DNA of 52,156 nucleotides from contig JAKIUH010000001.1 in assembly GCA_021647685.1 (NCBI GenBank), positions 1-52,156 of the forward strand. Direction: 5' to 3'. Shown one piece after another: positions 16,901 to 24,687 of this stretch. The stretch's first letter is position 1. Every line of letters starts with the position of its first letter. Made by a program: the position numbers and the translations under genes. The notes under the pieces are model-generated. The model ran no database searches. It was given only the letters and a program-made list of their open reading frames with translations, and was not told the origin of the DNA. The stretch is from Bacteroidales bacterium (GTDB lineage Bacteria > Bacteroidota > Bacteroidia > Bacteroidales > NBLH01).

Positions 16901-17216
16901 TGATGCAGACCGTATGCCAATAGGTATTTATATTCGTGAAAAAGAAAGCTTTACAAAGCATATTGTCCAACTCCAAAAAGGTGATAGTTTTTACATCTTT
17001 TCCGATGGCTTTGTAGATCAATTCGGAGGTCCAAAAGGCTCTAAATTAATGACCAAACGATTTAAAGAGTTACTTCTAAATAATTATGAAAAATCAATGG
17101 ACGAACAAAAGAAAATTTTAGATGATTTTCTTACCCAATGGCAGTCCTACACTAATGAAAAAGGTGAAAAGTACCGACAGATTGATGATATTTTAGTTAT
17201 AGGTGTGCGTGTTTAA
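13953..17216 (+). CDS. Membrane sensor: periplasmic propeller, Y_Y_Y domain, SpoIIE phosphatase
   Basis: A 1087-residue protein. In order: signal peptide (about 1-20, ending FIKSQ); a long beta-propeller-type region (about 25-690) with recurring W/F-x-x-(T/S/A)-N-x-G motifs (RDNKGIMYFANNYGLLQYNG, LLWFTSNKEIG, NYFYAATNNGIYFY); a Y_Y_Y domain (about 690-765, YSYRLLGFNNQWSKW); one membrane span near 773-792; a coiled coil (about 795-845); and a PP2C-type SpoIIE phosphatase domain (about 850-1087). The latter has DFYWATKHDGKAILVAADCTGHG, MDIALCI and FSDGFVDQFGG. The metal-binding aspartates look intact. Periplasmic sensing controlling a cytoplasmic serine phosphatase is the inferred function; the phosphatase target, probably an anti-sigma antagonist, is not nearby. 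The start could also be the second ATG, 3 bases on. Confidence 0.88.
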   Translation: MMNKFYLFFTLFLFPLFIKSQINKDGLPLVQIYTTDQYEAHGENWAIVRDNKGIMYFANNYGLLQYNGTNWKLFENPYSPYIRSLEVDDKGRVYYGAANDFGMILPDSIGNLKYFSISKASAVDTLGFNNVWNVNIVGNYIYFQAYENIFKYKLPINIKSPDEIKKNMKIFTPKSYFHWSFKVNNNFYVREADKGLYIDKNDSLVFIKGSELFANQKIYVMLPYKDDALLIVTRETGIYIYEPGNKETPFNLMDWDVNETLINSYIYGGVSIAKNLYAIYTLANGIIIFNDQGDIINHYTQNNCLPHATILSINYDDKEGLLWFTSNKEIGNINLASPIRQWLPSTGLQGIVYDVIRFNNYFYAATNNGIYFYDVNNEGYAAFKKIQGLDIRVRDLEIFHGESSDKLLAAAEGAVFEITGEQAKMIDNSGIVQKLKQSQINPNLVYIGYLNGFAYAEYDTENWTLKEKNPYIKNSIIDIYEDNQSEIYLGSEVGGIIKLKNPLDSIIIIDSARGLPIEGSQFKIFNVNNDLIVAAYKGLFKINKETNYAEPYKKLGTEFTMGNYGIFNISEDNEAIWLGAYSNDLSQSKWQGIIKLKKNDSEKFIKEQNPYNILPPKVPYVLFTEKNYLWVANAKGFFKLNKKKEKNYSLKFYTVISKVTTGANDSLLFAGNYTGDSVFYIQSEQEVPVLAFKHNQMTFEYAAGFYEQEEKTQYSYRLLGFNNQWSKWTTEHKFTYTNIHEGDYTFQVRAKNIYQTESEIANYKFTILPPWYRTPWAYISYAVSAFLLIWLIVKYNTKRLKEEKIRLELLVAERTREIKAQHDKIAELHKNIMDSIFYARRIQEALMPPKEFLHELLPEHFVLFKPRDIVSGDFYWATKHDGKAILVAADCTGHGVPGAFMSMLGISFLNEIVNKIEDLEAHKISNELRANVKKSLRQTGKENEAKDGMDIALCIIDYENMQMEYSGAFNSLYLIRKGELIKYDADRMPIGIYIREKESFTKHIVQLQKGDSFYIFSDGFVDQFGGPKGSKLMTKRFKELLLNNYEKSMDEQKKILDDFLTQWQSYTNEKGEKYRQIDDILVIGVRV

Positions 17217-17258
17217 AATTTAATTGTTTTCTTAAATCATAAAAAAAATTAAATTTTA

Positions 17259-17289
17259 TTTGGACAATTAAAAATTATATCTATCTTTG
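17259..17289 (+). promoter_or_regulatory. Promoter of the TetR gene
   Basis: TTTG (17259-17262), a 19-base spacer, and TATCTTTG (17282-17289) match the Bacteroidota housekeeping consensus exactly, about 31 bases before the ATG at 17321. Confidence 0.8.
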
Positions 17290-17320
17290 CACCGAAAATC
17301 AAAATTGGTCGAAAAGTTTA

Positions 17321-17917
17321 ATGTGTGCTAAATATGACATACAAGATGATGTAAGAAAGATGTTGTTATCAGCAGCCAGTGGAATATTTGCACGCTACGG
17401 TTATCAAAAAACAACAGTCGATGATTTAGCTAAATCAGCAGGTAAAGGAAAAAGTACTTTTTACTATTACTACAAAAGTAAAGAAGAAATTTTCAGGGAT
17501 GTAATTGAGAAAGAAGCCCAAATTTTACGTATGAAGCTCATTGAGTCGATTAGCATTAAAGGTGATGCCTTGAAAAAAATGAAAAACTATGTCATCACGC
17601 GCCTGAGTTCTTTTGATAGTTTGGTAAACTTTTACAGTGCACTTAGAGATGAGGCTCTGGAGCATTTTGATTTTATTGAAAATATTCGTTCAAAATACGA
17701 TGCAGAACAAGTAAATATCATTAAAATGATTTTTCTGGAAGGAATCAAAAATAATGTTATTGAGCTGGAAGATATTGATATGGCAGCAGAATCATTGGCT
17801 GTGGTATTAAAAGGCTTGGAGTATCACCTTATTTTTGATAAAAACAGCGAACGAGTAAATGAGCAAAGAATTAATAAAATTATTGATTTAATATTTAAGG
17901 GCTTGGCAAAAAAATAA
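17321..17917 (+). CDS. TetR/AcrR family transcriptional regulator
   Basis: The 198-residue protein starts with a TetR helix-turn-helix (about 10-56): AASGIFARYGYQKTTVDDLA, then GKGKSTFYYYYKSKEEIF, with the expected spacing. The C-terminal ligand domain (about 70-198) has no recognisable specificity. It sits directly upstream of an adaptor/RND/TolC operon in the same direction, separated by about 200 bases that contain inverted repeats with GACTAA/TTAGTC arms. This arrangement is typical of efflux pump repressors relieved by a pump substrate (inference from position). Confidence 0.9.
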   Translation: MCAKYDIQDDVRKMLLSAASGIFARYGYQKTTVDDLAKSAGKGKSTFYYYYKSKEEIFRDVIEKEAQILRMKLIESISIKGDALKKMKNYVITRLSSFDSLVNFYSALRDEALEHFDFIENIRSKYDAEQVNIIKMIFLEGIKNNVIELEDIDMAAESLAVVLKGLEYHLIFDKNSERVNEQRINKIIDLIFKGLAKK

Positions 17918-17937
17918 TATTTTTTTATAAATAATTC

Positions 17938-17969
17938 GACTAAAATACTTAATTAGTCTAATAGACTAA
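17938..17969. promoter_or_regulatory. Candidate TetR operator pair (overlapping palindromes)
   Basis: GACTAA, nine bases, TTAGTC (17938-17958) overlaps TTAGTCTA-A-TAGACTAA (17953-17969), a perfect 8-base dyad with one central base. These lie just after the TetR stop codon and before the efflux operon. Size and symmetry suit TetR-family dimers. Confidence 0.55.
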
Positions 17970-18022
17970 ATTCTAATATTTGGTTAATAGTAGTTTCATA
18001 ATTAATAGGTTGTTAAAGTGAG

Positions 18023-18049
18023 AGCCGGCAGAATTAATTCTGTCGGCTT
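18023..18049 (+). terminator. Hairpin between TetR and the efflux operon
   Basis: AGCCGGCAGAAT pairs with ATTCTGTCGGCT, with one G-T pair and a short AT-rich loop. Only a weak T stretch follows, so it may stop TetR transcription poorly or serve as a leader structure. Confidence 0.5.
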
Positions 18050-18082
18050 AATTGAGTGAAAGTATTTTTTTACACTATAATC

Positions 18083-18103
18083 GACCTAATAACTAAAATA
18101 GTC
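18083..18103. promoter_or_regulatory. Second candidate TetR operator, next to the adaptor start
   Basis: A 21-base sequence beginning GACCTAATAA and ending AAATAGTC has the same length and the same GAC...GTC ends as the site at 17938-17958. It lies 23 bases before the adaptor ATG at 18126, where a repressor would block the promoter. The symmetry is weaker than in the first site. Confidence 0.4.
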
Positions 18104-18125
18104 TAAAAATACAAATTTAATAAAG

Positions 18126-19154
18126 ATGAAAAAAACAGTTTATTATTTAATGAGTGCTTTATTATTGGTTTCATGTTCAAAAAATTCAAAAAATTACGAA
18201 AGTTCATTAAAACCGGAGCAGCTTAAATTGGAAACACAAAAAGTGAAAACGGCTGCTAATAAATTAGTGCTAAAATACAGTGGCACAATAGAAGCATGGA
18301 AAAGCATTCCGGTAAGTTTTCAAACCAATGGAACAGTTGCCCAAATTTATGCTGATGAAGGGCAGTACGTGAAAAAAAATCAATTATTAGCTTCATTAGA
18401 CAAAAGTGATGCACAAAATTCTTATCAAATAGCTAAAGCAAAAGAAGAGCAAGCACAAGACGCTTACAAGCGCCTTAAAACAGTACACGATCAAGGCAGT
18501 TTGCCGGAAATAAAGTGGGTGGAAATACTCACAAATTTAAAACAAGCACAGTCAATGGCACAAATATCCAAATCAAACTTGCAAAAGTGTGAGCTACGTG
18601 CACCGGTAAGCGGATACATTGGAAAACGCAATGTAGAAATAGGTATGTCTGCTTTGCGTGCCAATGTGCCTTTTGAGCTGGTTGAAATACAAAAAGTGTA
18701 TATAAAAATCCCTGTTCCTGAAAATGAAATCGGTATATTAAAGAAAGATATGAATGCTCAAATTACCGTTAGTGCTTTAAACAACAAAGAATTTACAGGG
18801 ACTATTAAACAAATAGGAATTGTAGCAAATACATTTTCTCGTACTTATGATGTTAAAATATTAGTAAACAATCCGGATTTATTATTGAAACCGGGTATGG
18901 TATGTGATGTCAAAATTGATGCAGGCAAACAAAAACAAAAGATTTTAATAGCTACAAAATCAGTAAGTGTGGACGACAAAGGAAAAACTTTTGTTTACCT
19001 TATCAAAGATAACAATACTATAGTAAAACAACCGGTTAAAACCGGTGCTTACGCAAATAACAAAGTGGAAATATTGGAAGGTTTAAAACAAGGAGATTTA
19101 ATTGTGGTTTCAGGACAACAAAAAATCAATTCTTACACAATAAAAAAACTATAA
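18126..19154 (+). CDS. Efflux RND periplasmic adaptor, lipoprotein
   Basis: A 342-residue membrane fusion protein with a lipobox ending LVSC at Cys17. The usual order follows: a barrel-sandwich/lipoyl half (GTVAQIYADEGQYVKKNQLLASLD, about 75-98), a short alpha-hairpin (about 100-150), the second lipoyl half (CELRAPVSGYIGKRNVEIG, about 157-175), a beta-barrel and a membrane-proximal domain. It links the inner-membrane pump to the outer-membrane channel. It starts the operon adaptor, RND pump, TolC-like channel, with gaps of about 80 and 50 bases. Regulation by the upstream TetR gene is likely from the operator-like sites. Confidence 0.9.
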   Translation: MKKTVYYLMSALLLVSCSKNSKNYESSLKPEQLKLETQKVKTAANKLVLKYSGTIEAWKSIPVSFQTNGTVAQIYADEGQYVKKNQLLASLDKSDAQNSYQIAKAKEEQAQDAYKRLKTVHDQGSLPEIKWVEILTNLKQAQSMAQISKSNLQKCELRAPVSGYIGKRNVEIGMSALRANVPFELVEIQKVYIKIPVPENEIGILKKDMNAQITVSALNNKEFTGTIKQIGIVANTFSRTYDVKILVNNPDLLLKPGMVCDVKIDAGKQKQKILIATKSVSVDDKGKTFVYLIKDNNTIVKQPVKTGAYANNKVEILEGLKQGDLIVVSGQQKINSYTIKKL

Positions 19155-19236
19155 GCTATAATATTAATGCATTGATTATCTGTTAATTATATTTTTCAGA
19201 CAGCAATAGGTGTGTCTAAAATTTAAATCTGATAAA

Positions 19237-22200
19237 ATGGAAAAAAGAAAAATAAATATATATGAGTCGGTAATGAAGCATCCGCAAATAGCCTTTTTGC
19301 TGACAAGTATTTTACTGATTTTTGGTGTGTATGCACTTATTAAGATGCCGCGACAAGAATTTCCTGAATTTACCATTCGTCAAGGACTGGTTATCGGAAT
19401 TTATCCCGGTGCAAGTGCGGCGGAAGTAGAAGACCAATTGACCCGTAAAGTTGAAAATTTTATTTTTGGATACGAAGAGGTAAATAAAGCCAAAACCTAT
19501 TCGATATCAAAAGAAGGGGTAATGATTATGTTCGTTGAACTGAACGATAAAATTAAAGACTCGGATAAGTTTTGGTCAAAATTAAAACACGGATTAAACG
19601 AGTTAAAACCAACACTTCCGGCTGGTGTATTAATGCTTAAAGGCGATAATGACTTTGGAAACACTTCGGCAGTATTGATTTCTTTATCGGCAAAAGACAA
19701 AACATATAAAGACCTGAAAAATGCTTTAGACGATTTGGAAGCCGATATTCGTAAAATCGAATCGGTTTCTAAAATTAAGCATTACGGCATTCAGCATGAA
19801 GAATATGCAGTACACGTACAACAAGAAAAATTAAACCAATACAATATCAAGTCTTTAAGTTTGTTTACCGCTTTCCGCTCTGACGGAATGGTTAATTATG
19901 CCGGCGATTTGGATAATGGCGAACTGATTTTGCCGGTACATCTGCCTCCGCGCTTTGAAAATATCGATGATTTAAAACAACAAATTATCTATGCCGATCC
20001 GCACGGTGATATTATCCGTTTAAAAGATGTAGCTCAAATTGAACGTAAGTATAAAGATTTTGACCGCTATATAAAATACAACAGAGATAAAGCAGTGGTT
20101 TTATCTTTAGAAATGCAAAACGGTAATAATATCGTGGATTTTGGAAAAGAAGTAGATAAAGTATTGGATAAATTTTCAGCAAAACATCCTGATATTACCA
20201 TAAGCAAAATTTCAAATGCTCCACAAGTAGTGGACAAAGCAATCAGTCATTTTTTGCAAGAATTTGCCATTGCCATTATAGCGGTAATTATAGTGATTAT
20301 GCTACTTTTACCTTTTAGAGTTGCCGGTGTAGCTGCTGTAACTATTCCTATTTCCGTGTTAATGACCTTATCGGGATTATATCTTTGGGGAGTTGAGCTG
20401 CATACTGTTTCCTTAGCTGCATTGATTGTAACATTGGGGATGATTGTTGATAATTCCATAGTGATTATTGACAATCATATTGAAAAACTCGATGAAGGAG
20501 AAACAGCTTGGAATGCTGCTTGGAAAAGTGTTTCAGAATTGTTTTTACCTGTTTTTGTAGCCACTTTGGCAATTTTTTCCGCTTATTTTCCCACAGCACT
20601 CTATATGCACGGCACCGTAGGTGACTTTACCGAAACATTTCCTGTTGCAATAGGAATGGCATTGTTTGCTTCCTTGCTGGTTGCAGGTTTTTTGGTTCCC
20701 GTCATCTCCTATACTTTTATTAAAAAAGGTTTAAAAACAAAAAAATCAAAAGAAACTAAATTTAATTTGTTAGATGTATTGCAAAATTTCTTTAATAAAA
20801 GTTTAGATAAAGCTTTTCACAAACAAAGCTTAACAATATGGGTGGGTATTTTATCAATTGTTTTAGGCATTTATTTCTTTACACAAGTAAAACAACAGCT
20901 TTTCCCAAAAGTAGAACGCAATCAGTTTGCCGTAGAAATATATTTACCCGAAGGATATACCTTAGACAATACGGCATCGGTGATGGATTCTTTGGAAACG
21001 GCTCTTTTGCAAGATAAGCGTGTAGTGAATGTAACAAGTTTTGTAGGAACAAGTTCTCCGCGTTTTCATACGGTTTATGCCCCTAATATTCCGGCAAAAA
21101 ACTACGGACAAATGATTGTAAATACCATTTCGGACGAAGCAACTATTGAAGTTTTAGATGAATTTAACAGGCGATACAAAGATGCTTTCCCCGAGGCACA
21201 TATAAAATGGAAACAATTAGATATGCAATCTACACCGCCCATTGAAATACGCATCTCAGGCGATGATATTGAAAAACTAAAAACCGTTGCTTATCAGGTA
21301 GAAGATATCTTAGAAAATACCGAAGGTACCGAATGGGTACGAAACGATTGGAAAGAAAAACGTCAAACAATTTCTGTAAAAATGGATAAAGATAAAGCCA
21401 ACCGCTTGGGTTTTAACAAAAGTATTGTCTCTACAAGTTTGGCTATTTATCTGAAAGGATTGCCCTTAACCACCGTTTGGGAAGGCGATTACCCGGTAGA
21501 TGTAGTACTTACCGGCGAAAAAGATGAAAAAAACAGCATCGAGGATTTAAAAAATATGTATATTACCTCTCCCGCCACATTTTCAGCAATCCCTTTACGC
21601 GCCATAGCGCAATTATATCCCGAGTGGCAAGAAGGGCAGATTGTTCGCCGTAACGGAGTACGTACCGTAAGTGTAATTGCCGATGTGGGAAGAACAGTAA
21701 TTGCAAACGATGTATTAAACAAAGCAAGACCCTTAATTAATAAAATTAATTTACCTAAAGGTGTAAGCCTTACTTATGGTGGCGAATATGAACACTCCAT
21801 TGAAAATTATATCCCTATGGGATATGCCCTCTTGACAAGTATTGTATTGATATTTTTAATTTTAGTATTTCAATTTAAAGAAATAAAGAAAGCAATTTTA
21901 ATAATGCTTACCATGCCTTTGAGCTTGTTAGGTGCATCTTTGGGTCTTTACCTTACAGGATATCCTTTTGGAATAACTGCTTTTCTTGGAGTAATAAGTT
22001 TAGCAGGTATTGTGGTGCGTAACGGTATTATTTTAATCGATTACGCCATCCAATTATCAGAAAAAGAAGGCTTATCGGTAAGCGAAGCTGCAAAAGCAGC
22101 AGGAAAAAGGCGTATGCGTCCTATTTTTTTAACATCGGCTGCTGCTGCCGTGGGAGTCATTCCTATGATTATCAGTGGTTCGCCACTTTGGGGTCCTTTG

Positions 22201-22287
22201 GGTACGGTTATTTGCTTTGGTTTAATAATTTCAATGGTGCTTACGCTTTACGTATTGCCTGTTTTGTATGCAAAAATGTTTGATTAA
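19237..22287 (+). CDS. RND family efflux transporter permease
   Basis: The ATG at 19237 is preferred over one 27 bases upstream because MEKRKINIYESVMKHPQIAF matches the usual cytoplasmic N-terminus. The 1016-residue protein has the twelve-span plan of RND pumps: a first helix near 15-32, a large periplasmic loop, a helix block near 330-520, a second large loop, and a final block near 850-1016. The proton-relay region reads LGMIVDNSIVIIDNHIEKL, where HAE-1 pumps usually have two adjacent Asp; here it is Asp-Asn. Start RKMPRQEFPEF-like residues (MPRQEFPEFTIRQGLVIGIYPGASAAEVEDQLTRKVE) follow the consensus. The substrate cannot be read from sequence. Confidence 0.92.
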   Translation: MEKRKINIYESVMKHPQIAFLLTSILLIFGVYALIKMPRQEFPEFTIRQGLVIGIYPGASAAEVEDQLTRKVENFIFGYEEVNKAKTYSISKEGVMIMFVELNDKIKDSDKFWSKLKHGLNELKPTLPAGVLMLKGDNDFGNTSAVLISLSAKDKTYKDLKNALDDLEADIRKIESVSKIKHYGIQHEEYAVHVQQEKLNQYNIKSLSLFTAFRSDGMVNYAGDLDNGELILPVHLPPRFENIDDLKQQIIYADPHGDIIRLKDVAQIERKYKDFDRYIKYNRDKAVVLSLEMQNGNNIVDFGKEVDKVLDKFSAKHPDITISKISNAPQVVDKAISHFLQEFAIAIIAVIIVIMLLLPFRVAGVAAVTIPISVLMTLSGLYLWGVELHTVSLAALIVTLGMIVDNSIVIIDNHIEKLDEGETAWNAAWKSVSELFLPVFVATLAIFSAYFPTALYMHGTVGDFTETFPVAIGMALFASLLVAGFLVPVISYTFIKKGLKTKKSKETKFNLLDVLQNFFNKSLDKAFHKQSLTIWVGILSIVLGIYFFTQVKQQLFPKVERNQFAVEIYLPEGYTLDNTASVMDSLETALLQDKRVVNVTSFVGTSSPRFHTVYAPNIPAKNYGQMIVNTISDEATIEVLDEFNRRYKDAFPEAHIKWKQLDMQSTPPIEIRISGDDIEKLKTVAYQVEDILENTEGTEWVRNDWKEKRQTISVKMDKDKANRLGFNKSIVSTSLAIYLKGLPLTTVWEGDYPVDVVLTGEKDEKNSIEDLKNMYITSPATFSAIPLRAIAQLYPEWQEGQIVRRNGVRTVSVIADVGRTVIANDVLNKARPLINKINLPKGVSLTYGGEYEHSIENYIPMGYALLTSIVLIFLILVFQFKEIKKAILIMLTMPLSLLGASLGLYLTGYPFGITAFLGVISLAGIVVRNGIILIDYAIQLSEKEGLSVSEAAKAAGKRRMRPIFLTSAAAAVGVIPMIISGSPLWGPLGTVICFGLIISMVLTLYVLPVLYAKMFD

Positions 22288-22339
22288 AAATTGATGACCG
22301 CTTAACAAAAATCAAAAAACATTGTAAAAAATTCAGAAA

Positions 22340-23683
22340 ATGAAAAAAATATCAATTATAATAATCTTATTTTTAATGCCTTATATGCTTTTTGCACAAG
22401 AATTAAGTCTTGATTCGTGCAGGAGTTTAACTTTACAAAATAATAAACAATTACTTCATGCGAAATTAGAAGTAAAGGCAGCCGAACAAGTAAAAAAAGA
22501 GGCATTTACCAATTATTTTCCAAAAATAAGTGCACAAGGCTTTGCTATGCGGGCAAGTGATTACATGATTAAAGAGGAAATTCCTGAAGCCAATTTGCCG
22601 GTATATGACGGTAATCCTTTAAACTTATTACAACCAACACAGTTTGCTTATTTTCCGGGCATGCAGATTGAAACTTTTGATTATACAAATATAGCTGCCC
22701 TTACCGCTATACAACCCATTTTTACAGGGGGCAGAATAATCAACGGAAATAAACTGGCAAAAATTGGTATGGAAGTCAGTGAAGAACAACTGGAAATAAA
22801 AAAAGAAGAGTTAATATTAAAAACCGAAAATTACTATTGGCAAATTGTTATGCTGCAAGAAAAACAACAAACTTTAAACGCTTATTTACAAATGCTGCAA
22901 AGTTTATATAAAGATGTTTCAGTAGCATATCAATCAGGTTTAGTACAAAAAAGCGATTTACTGAAAGTTCAATTAAAACTAAATGACGTTGAAGTGAAAA
23001 AATATCGCTTAGAAAACGGTATTGAAATCTTAAAAATGGCATTTTGTCAACATATGGGTATTGAATACTCCGGTAATTTTCAATTAAGCGACAGTCTCAC
23101 ACTGATTGAAACTCCCGAAACGGTATATGTAAATCATCAACAAGCCTTATATAATCGAAAAGAATACGATATGCTGCAAAAATCATTGAAAGCAGAAAAG
23201 TTGAAAAAACGAATGATCCTCGGTGAAAACTTACCGCAAATATCCCTTGGCGTTCAAGGCTTGTATTTGGATGCATTTGATAAACAAAACTCATATGGAA
23301 TTGCTTTTGCTACGGTATCTATACCTATTTCCGGATGGTGGGGTGCAGCACATAAACTTTCAGAACACAAAATTAAAGAAGAAATAGCTCAAACTGAATT
23401 ACAAGAAAAATCAGAATTGATGCTTTTACAAATGGAAAAAGCTTATAAAGATTTAAATGAAAGCTACCGGCAAATAAAAATTGCCGAAATATCTGTTAAA
23501 CAAGCCAAAGAACATTTAAAAATTGTTTCGGACAATTATAAAGCCGGTGTGGTAAATACCTCCGATATGCTGGAAGCACAAGCGGCTTTACTCGAAGAAG
23601 AAAATAAATTATCCGAAGCAAAAAGCAATTATAAAATGAAAGTTTTAAACTACAAAAGAGTAGTAGCAGTTGATTTACAATAA
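22340..23683 (+). CDS. TolC family outer membrane efflux channel
   Basis: The 447-residue protein has a signal peptide (about 1-19, ending LFAQ) and two long, internally related halves rich in coiled-coil helices. It has the family motifs LTLQNNKQLLHAKLEVKAAEQ near the start and YKAGVVNTSDMLEAQAALLEEE near the end (about 403-424). TolC-like proteins trimerise into the outer membrane channel of tripartite pumps. It is the last gene of the operon with the adaptor and RND pump, 52 bases after the pump stop. Confidence 0.92.
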   Translation: MKKISIIIILFLMPYMLFAQELSLDSCRSLTLQNNKQLLHAKLEVKAAEQVKKEAFTNYFPKISAQGFAMRASDYMIKEEIPEANLPVYDGNPLNLLQPTQFAYFPGMQIETFDYTNIAALTAIQPIFTGGRIINGNKLAKIGMEVSEEQLEIKKEELILKTENYYWQIVMLQEKQQTLNAYLQMLQSLYKDVSVAYQSGLVQKSDLLKVQLKLNDVEVKKYRLENGIEILKMAFCQHMGIEYSGNFQLSDSLTLIETPETVYVNHQQALYNRKEYDMLQKSLKAEKLKKRMILGENLPQISLGVQGLYLDAFDKQNSYGIAFATVSIPISGWWGAAHKLSEHKIKEEIAQTELQEKSELMLLQMEKAYKDLNESYRQIKIAEISVKQAKEHLKIVSDNYKAGVVNTSDMLEAQAALLEEENKLSEAKSNYKMKVLNYKRVVAVDLQ

Positions 23684-23728
23684 TTTATAAAGTTTATTGA
23701 TTTTTTTTAATATACTGAATATCAAGTC

Positions 23729-23793
23729 AATCAATAGCCCCGACTTTTAAGTCGGGGAGAATGTATTTATGCTGATTTAGTGGGCTTTAGCCC
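23729..23793. repeat. Palindromic REP-like repeat
   Basis: Two hairpins in a row: CCCCGACTT/AAGTCGGGG (23738-23757) and GGGCTTTAGCCC (23782-23793), preceded by TCAATAG. The same arrangement in reverse orientation occurs at 45368-45430. It lies after the last efflux gene and may also stop transcription. Such paired palindromes are common between genes in Bacteroidota genomes. Confidence 0.6.
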
Positions 23794-23861
23794 TCAACAG
23801 CTTTCTAACAATAAAAAAGTATCAAATGATTATTAAATATAACAATTAAAAATTTTAAAAA

Positions 23862-24470
23862 ATGAAAACAATGAAAATGAGAACAATTAGTTTATTAGTA
23901 GCTTTAATGCTAACAGTAGGTGCTATGGCACAAGAGTTTCACTATGGTGTAAATGCAGGTACAAACCTTGCCGTACAATCAGAATTAACTGATTATTACA
24001 ATAATGACCAAATCAGAGCCGGATTACACGCAGGCTTAACCGGCAGATTGGAATGGCAAAACGGATTTGAACTGCAAACAGAACTGAACTATGAACAAAA
24101 AGGGAGCAAAAGTGATACTTATACTGCTAAGTATGACTATATTAGCTTACCTGTTTTAGCAAAATACTCATTGGGTAAGAGTGATCACACAGCTTTGCGC
24201 TTTAATATCAATGCAGGACCCTTTGTTTCGTATTTAGTTAATTCAGAAATTGAGATGAATGATGAAATTGGCGGTAATTCAATTGATATGAAAGACCGAA
24301 GCAAAGATTTTGAAATGGGCGGTATTTTAGGTTTTGGTATGGCTTATCCTTTAAGTTCAGGAAACTTAACTTTCGATGTACGTTTAGGTTTGGGGTTTAC
24401 TGCCTATGACGATGCCGATAATAACCCAAAAAACAAATACGTGGGTTTTAGCATTGGGTATGAGTTTTAG
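23862..24470 (+). CDS. Outer membrane beta-barrel protein (PorT-type)
   Basis: The 202-residue protein has a signal peptide (about 1-23, with a cleavage near AMAQ) and alternating beta-strand sequence to the end (EFHYGVNAGTNLAV, LHAGLTGRLEWQNGFELQTEL, PVLAKYSLG, LRFNINAGPFVSYL). It ends KYVGFSIGYEF, with a terminal aromatic residue as in barrel proteins. It resembles the porin-family/outer-membrane beta-barrel proteins (PorT-like) that are numerous in Bacteroidota. The specific role is unknown. It stands alone between a REP-like repeat and an inverted-repeat element, with no clear operon partner. The start could instead be the third Met (23871); the first is kept because it gives a complete signal. 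Confidence 0.8.
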   Translation: MKTMKMRTISLLVALMLTVGAMAQEFHYGVNAGTNLAVQSELTDYYNNDQIRAGLHAGLTGRLEWQNGFELQTELNYEQKGSKSDTYTAKYDYISLPVLAKYSLGKSDHTALRFNINAGPFVSYLVNSEIEMNDEIGGNSIDMKDRSKDFEMGGILGFGMAYPLSSGNLTFDVRLGLGFTAYDDADNNPKNKYVGFSIGYEF

Positions 24471-24483
24471 TTAAAAACTAAAA

Positions 24484-24583
24484 TAATTAGTGCATATCTA
24501 TAAAGTACCTGATTTTTGAAAATTTAAAATTCATCAAAAAGATAAATTTTCAACTCAATGACTTTATGGACAGGCACTAATTA
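24484..24583. mobile_element. 100-bp inverted-repeat element (MITE-like)
   Basis: The two ends share a perfect TAATTAGTGC (24484-24493, and reversed 24574-24583). A more distant match continues inward to AAAGT (left TATAAAGT, right CATAAAGT read inwards). The right end matches the end at 13587. No coding capacity. Further weakly complementary segments inside mean the whole unit could fold as one hairpin. Confidence 0.6.
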
Positions 24584-24590
24584 ATTCGGT

Positions 24591-24621
24591 AAGGATTTCA
24601 CATTATGTGAAATCCTTATTT
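24591..24621 (+). terminator. Terminator-like hairpin
   Basis: AAGGATTTCAC and GTGAAATCCTT are perfectly complementary around ATTAT, followed by ATTTCTTT. It lies 120 bases after the barrel gene, past the small element, and just before a TATATTTG box at 24638-24645 that may serve the next gene. Confidence 0.7.
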
Positions 24622-24687
24622 CTTTGAAAAAAGTAAGTATATTTGTTCTAAGAAATCAAATTAACATATAGACTAAACTCGAAAACT

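Noticed and set aside
17941..18120. CRISPR-like or direct-repeat array
   Set aside because: The recurring TTAGTC/GACTAA blocks are inverted, not evenly spaced, and match operators; no CRISPR array was seen in the window.
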